Assembly (NCBI RefSeq): GCF_011752935.1
Contig: NZ_VWWO01000003.1
Coordinates: 806,001-870,000 of the forward strand
DNA: 64,000 nucleotides
Source: Chitinophaga sp. Cy-1792
GTDB lineage: Bacteria; Bacteroidota; Bacteroidia; Chitinophagales; Chitinophagaceae
Direction: 5' to 3'
Shown piece after piece: positions 60,116 to 64,000 of the stretch. The notes below the pieces were generated by a model. That model did not search any database. It was not told the origin of the DNA and saw only the letters and a list, made by a program, of their open reading frames with translations. A program made the translations under genes and the position numbers. Positions within the stretch are counted from its first letter, which is position 1. The number at the start of each line of letters is the position of its first letter.

Positions 60116-63100
60116 ATGTCTATGATGCAACGCTACTTCCGATCTTTATTATGTGCTGCAATACTCTCTATCGGGCTGTTTTATGTAAATAATGCAGCTG
60201 CCCAGTCCTGTACCGGATCCTTAGGAGACCCTATCTTCAAAGAAACTTTCGGTGATGCCGGAACTACGGTAAAGCCTACACTCGGACCGGCTTTGCCTGC
60301 GGGTATTACCAACTACACCTATTATAATCCTGCCACGGCAAGCAGGCCGGTTGGGCCTTATCCGGGGCAGTATGCCATCAGTAATACTACCCGGGGTTAT
60401 AACAATACCTATTTTGTTGACAGGCCCGACCATACAAAGCCCGGTACCGGCTATTGTATGGTGGTTGATGCGGATGCAACGCCTGGTTTGTTTTACCAGC
60501 GTACCATCACCGGACTTTGTGCCGGTACCACATTTGAATTTTCCGCATGGATCATGAATATCAACCCGCAGAATGGCGTATCACAGCCCAGTCTGCGATT
60601 CCAGATTGTAGATGCAAATAATCCTTCTGTAGAAATAACTTCTATATCCACCGGCCAGGTCCCATTCCAGAACCCGGGCACCTGGGTACGACAGGCGGGC
60701 GTTTTCCAGATGCCGTCAACAACCAGTTCCGTGATCCTGCGTATTTACAGTAATACGCCGAGCAGTAACGGTAATGACCTTGCACTGGATGATATTGCCT
60801 TCGCTGCCTGTGGCCCGCCAATTACCTTTACCCAGGGCGCCGGCACAGTTTGTAAAGGCGGCAATACATCCGTCACCGTTACCCTGCCTGCAGGTAGCTA
60901 TTCCAATTATTATTTCCAGCTCCAAAACAGGCTGGTTGGAGCTACCAACTGGAATGATGTAGGTGGTGTGGTGAATAATGGCGCCAACAATTCTTATACG
61001 TTCCCGATTACCAATGCGCAGGGTGGTTATGAATATCGTGTAGTTGCTGCCGGTGGTACTGCTGAGATCAATAATGTCAACTGCCGTGTAACTTCCAATG
61101 CGCTGCCGTTACAGGTGGTGGATTTCACACCGGTGATCAGCGGGCCTGCTGCAATATGCTATAACACTGGGGCTACACTTACTGCTACCATCAATCCCGT
61201 AGGTACCGGTACACCCGCTTCAGGTTTTGTTTATACCTGGGAAAGCAGCCCTAATGGCACCAGCAACTGGACGACCATTGCCGGACAAACAACCGCAACG
61301 CTGAATACAGGTAATCTGACTGCTACTACCTATTATCGTGTAACCGCTACCGTTAACGGATGTTCCGGAAGTGGCGCATCACAGGTATACCCTGTAACAG
61401 TTTATCCGCAAATTACCGCAACGATAGCCCCGCCTAATCACGTCTGCCAGGGTTCTGCTGCATTTCCGCTGTTCTATGCACTGACCTCCGGTTCAGCCTC
61501 CCTGTATTATATCAGCAGTACAGATATGCCAGGATTTACCAATGTTTCCGGAGCTACGTTGGGCGCTTCTCCAATCACGGTCATCATCCCTGCTAACGTG
61601 CCAGCTGGAACCTATCATTTTAATATCATCTTCACAAATCCTACTATAGATTGTGCGTCCCCTTCCTATCCGGTGACACTGACCATCGATGGTGCGCCTT
61701 CTACCCCTAATGCCGGTAATGATACGACGCTGTGTAACGTGTCTTCCATGAATATGGCCGCCACACCGGCCGCCGTAGGACAAGGTACCTGGTTTGCCGT
61801 GTCCGGCCCATCTACGCCTGTGTTTACAGCTGTACATGACCCGCATACACAGGTAACCGGACTGGTGCCAGGTAACTATGTTTTTGCCTGGGATATTCAG
61901 AACGGCGTTTGTAATGGTGTCGGCGACCAGATCAATGTTACTATTCTCAACGCACCTACTACCGCTAATGCCGGTCCTGACCAGCTGCAGTACAATTCCG
62001 GTGTATTCTTAATGAATGCCAATGCACCATCTTCCGGAACCGGTTCCTGGACTGTAATTGCAGGCAATGCCACACTGTCCAATCCAACCTCGCCAGCTAC
62101 AAATGCAACGATTGCAGCCAATACAAGTGCTACCCTGGTCTGGACAATAACCAACGGTATATGCCCACCAAGCAGAGATACCGTAGTGATTACCTATACC
62201 AGCGCAGCGGATATACAAATTCAGAAAACGATCCAGGAAAGCGGGCCATATATTGCAGGGCAGGACTTTATTTACGAAATAGTCACTACCAATGCAGGCC
62301 CTAGTAACGCCACTGCGGTACATATCACCGATCCGCTGCCAGCTACCTTTATCGCAACCAGTGTACAGGTAGCCGTTTCCGGTGGTGCGATCCTTATCTC
62401 CAATAATTCATCCTTAACAAATATTGATGTTACGGCAGATATTCCAACAGGCGCCGCACAGGTAAAAGTGGTGGTAGTTGGTAAGCTGTCTTCCGCACTG
62501 AATGGCAATATTACCAATACTGCTACGGCTGTATCGCCAAATGTGCCCGACACCAGTGGCGCAACGAGCACTGTAACGGTACCGGTAATACGTCGTCCGT
62601 ACTTCGACCTGCTGAAAACAGCACCAGCTACCGGTATTGCCGGCGGCCCCATCACGTTTGGGGTAACGGTAAATAATACCGGCCTGGGTGATGCACAGAA
62701 TGCCACTATCACGGATGTGATATCGCCGATGGTGAGCAACGTAAGCTGGACAGCCGTAGCCACCGGCAAAAATACCATTGTATCCGGCGCCACAGGTACC
62801 GGCAATAATATAAGTATGGTGGTAAATGCCCCTGCGGGAGATACCGGTAAGATTTATATTACCATAAACGGTACTATTACCGCAGCGGCCACGGGTACTA
62901 TCATGAACCAGGCCGTGGCTACTGCATCAGAAGTTGCTGTGGGCAGCTTTACTTCCAATACGACCAATACTGTTATCAACAGCAGCCTGGGTCTGGTGCT
63001 GGTTAAATCCCATGCCAACCCGGTAGTGATGGTGTCAGGAAACCAGGTTACCTACCAGATAGGCCTTGTAAATAATGGCCCTAGTAATGCGGTGGGTACG

Positions 63101-64000
63101 GTGATACTGGATACCATTCCGGCTACCATCCTCAATCCGGTATGGACAGCCACCGCCAATGGTACTTCTACCATTACCGGCGGTGCAACCGGTACCGGTA
63201 GTATTGTTAGGGTTACTGCCAATATACCGGCGGGATCTTCCAATAATATAGTCGTTTCCGTTACCGGTACCGTGAACCCGGATTTCAAGGGTACACTGGT
63301 GAATACGGTACATGCCATTCCTGCAGAGCCGGGTGTGTCTCCAATTCAGGCACAGGACGTGGCTACTGTTGCCAAAACCGTGAAGGTCGACGTAGTGAAA
63401 AATGGCCCTGCCACTGCTACTGCCGGCAGCCAGATATCCTATACACTGGATGTTACCAACGAAGGCCCGTCTAACTCAGATGGCTCCGTAATAACTGACC
63501 AGGTGCCTGCTGCACTAACCAATGTATCCTGGACAGCAAGTGTAACCAGCGGTACTGCGAGTATCAGCGCAGGTGCTACCGGTACCGGTAATAATGTGAA
63601 CATCACCACGCTGATGAATGCCGGATCTTCTATCCGTGTTATTATTAATGGAACGCTGTTGTCTTCTGCCACAGGCTCCATTACCAACCATGCAGTGGTT
63701 ACGCCTTTAGCGCCTAATACAGTACCGGTTACTTCCAATAATGTAGTAACTACGATCACTAACCAGACAAAACTCAATATCGTAAAAAGTGGTCCTGATA
63801 CTGCGCAGGCCGGCGGGTTGATTAATTATGCGTTGTTCATTACCAACAGTGGTCCGAGTGATGCCCACGGTCTGACGATCAGCGATGTGGTACCATCACA
63901 GGTTACCAATGTAAGATGGACAGCAGGTGCTTCCAATCATGGCGCTATTAATAGCGGCAATACAGGTACCGGCAATAATATTGTTATCAATGCAGATTTA
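60116..64000 (+). CDS. Giant DUF11-repeat surface/adhesin-like protein, 3' end outside the window
   Basis: The open frame runs from the ATG at 60116 to the window end (1295 residues so far) without a stop. A signal peptide covers about residues 1-26 (AAIL...NAAAQ). The N-terminal region (about 27-240) resembles a lectin-like or CBM-like module (FYQRTITGLCAGTTFEFSAW). Two Ig/PKD-like regions follow (about 240-690), then DUF11-type repeats of about 130 residues from residue about 700 onward, each opening with a K-S/T/N motif followed by Y-x-x-x-x-x-N-x-G-P-S. Such proteins in Bacteroidota are usually large cell-surface or secreted adhesins with a C-terminal type IX secretion or CHU_C domain, which would be outside the window. 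Confidence 0.85.
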   Translation, partial: MSMMQRYFRSLLCAAILSIGLFYVNNAAAQSCTGSLGDPIFKETFGDAGTTVKPTLGPALPAGITNYTYYNPATASRPVGPYPGQYAISNTTRGYNNTYFVDRPDHTKPGTGYCMVVDADATPGLFYQRTITGLCAGTTFEFSAWIMNINPQNGVSQPSLRFQIVDANNPSVEITSISTGQVPFQNPGTWVRQAGVFQMPSTTSSVILRIYSNTPSSNGNDLALDDIAFAACGPPITFTQGAGTVCKGGNTSVTVTLPAGSYSNYYFQLQNRLVGATNWNDVGGVVNNGANNSYTFPITNAQGGYEYRVVAAGGTAEINNVNCRVTSNALPLQVVDFTPVISGPAAICYNTGATLTATINPVGTGTPASGFVYTWESSPNGTSNWTTIAGQTTATLNTGNLTATTYYRVTATVNGCSGSGASQVYPVTVYPQITATIAPPNHVCQGSAAFPLFYALTSGSASLYYISSTDMPGFTNVSGATLGASPITVIIPANVPAGTYHFNIIFTNPTIDCASPSYPVTLTIDGAPSTPNAGNDTTLCNVSSMNMAATPAAVGQGTWFAVSGPSTPVFTAVHDPHTQVTGLVPGNYVFAWDIQNGVCNGVGDQINVTILNAPTTANAGPDQLQYNSGVFLMNANAPSSGTGSWTVIAGNATLSNPTSPATNATIAANTSATLVWTITNGICPPSRDTVVITYTSAADIQIQKTIQESGPYIAGQDFIYEIVTTNAGPSNATAVHITDPLPATFIATSVQVAVSGGAILISNNSSLTNIDVTADIPTGAAQVKVVVVGKLSSALNGNITNTATAVSPNVPDTSGATSTVTVPVIRRPYFDLLKTAPATGIAGGPITFGVTVNNTGLGDAQNATITDVISPMVSNVSWTAVATGKNTIVSGATGTGNNISMVVNAPAGDTGKIYITINGTITAAATGTIMNQAVATASEVAVGSFTSNTTNTVINSSLGLVLVKSHANPVVMVSGNQVTYQIGLVNNGPSNAVGTVILDTIPATILNPVWTATANGTSTITGGATGTGSIVRVTANIPAGSSNNIVVSVTGTVNPDFKGTLVNTVHAIPAEPGVSPIQAQDVATVAKTVKVDVVKNGPATATAGSQISYTLDVTNEGPSNSDGSVITDQVPAALTNVSWTASVTSGTASISAGATGTGNNVNITTLMNAGSSIRVIINGTLLSSATGSITNHAVVTPLAPNTVPVTSNNVVTTITNQTKLNIVKSGPDTAQAGGLINYALFITNSGPSDAHGLTISDVVPSQVTNVRWTAGASNHGAINSGNTGTGNNIVINADL
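62195..64000 (+). repeat. DUF11 tandem repeats in the giant surface protein
   Basis: Five repeats are visible. The conserved lysine codon near the start of each lies at 62225, 62615, 63005, 63398 and 63785, a spacing of 390, 390, 393 and 387 bases. Each has a G-P-S or similar turn and a DxxP segment (for example ITDPLPATF, ILDTIPATI, ITDQVPAAL). The DNA is diverged, so it is an old protein duplication and not a recent DNA repeat. Confidence 0.85.

Noticed and set aside
61493..63777. Several antisense open frames in the giant surface-protein gene
   Set aside because: They arise from the repetitive Thr/Asn/Val-rich coding DNA and lack start signals or known domains.

Overview
The window looks like the chromosome of a soil-type member of the Bacteroidota, most likely Chitinophaga or a close relative. 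This rests on gene content and signals, not on a search. There are two SusC/SusD pairs, a one-protein hybrid two-component regulator (periplasmic propeller, kinase, receiver, AraC domain), many secreted glycosidases with N-terminal signals, SusD-like lipoproteins, and several promoters with the Bacteroidota -7 box TAnnTTTG. No rRNA, tRNA, CRISPR array, insertion sequence or phage gene was seen. The two ends cut an aconitase gene (left) and a very large repetitive surface protein (right).

Layout. 1-7.1 kb: aconitase end, a CPA2 cation/proton antiporter, a BrkB-type membrane protein and topoisomerase III. 7.1-13.5 kb, all on the minus strand: a PL6 polysaccharide lyase, a single-domain response regulator, a response regulator fused to a cysteine-free thioredoxin-reductase-like flavoprotein, its overlapping cNMP-domain histidine kinase, and a double universal stress protein. 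13.6-16.4 kb: a quinone oxidoreductase, a Crp/Fnr regulator, and a divergent methyltransferase with a small companion protein. 16.5-21.4 kb: an AraC regulator divergent from a TolC / HlyD / DHA2-type MFS tripartite efflux operon. 21.6-24.6 kb: thiolase, an SDR protein without the catalytic Tyr/Lys, and an AraC regulator. 24.8-28.8 kb: a large GH28-like secreted protein and a HipA-like kinase overlapping a DUF3037 gene.

28.8-46.7 kb is a polysaccharide utilization locus. A minus-strand operon of CHRD lipoprotein, susC, susD, susC, susD and GH29 alpha-L-fucosidase lies downstream of the hybrid regulator and faces a GH20 beta-hexosaminidase. Together these suggest uptake and trimming of a fucosylated, HexNAc-containing glycan. 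47.0-54.5 kb is a phosphorus or phytate locus: a receiver-like protein lacking its phosphoacceptor, a TPR/HTH regulator, a TonB-dependent receptor, a beta-helix lipoprotein and a beta-propeller phytase lipoprotein. The receptor gene is preceded by a 32-bp tandem operator-like array set against a candidate promoter. 54.7-59.4 kb: MarR regulator with a clear palindromic site, a cysteine-less isochorismatase-family protein, an ABC exporter, a long inverted-repeat element and a sulfatase. 60.1 kb to the end: a giant adhesin-like protein with 130-residue DUF11-type repeats, preceded by a 15-bp tandem repeat array.

The most unusual non-coding signal is a family of four twin hairpins. Each has two adjacent, near-perfect hairpins with 18-21 bp arms and 3-nt loops, mostly readable as UNCG tetraloops. 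They sit at gene 3' ends with unrelated stem sequences.
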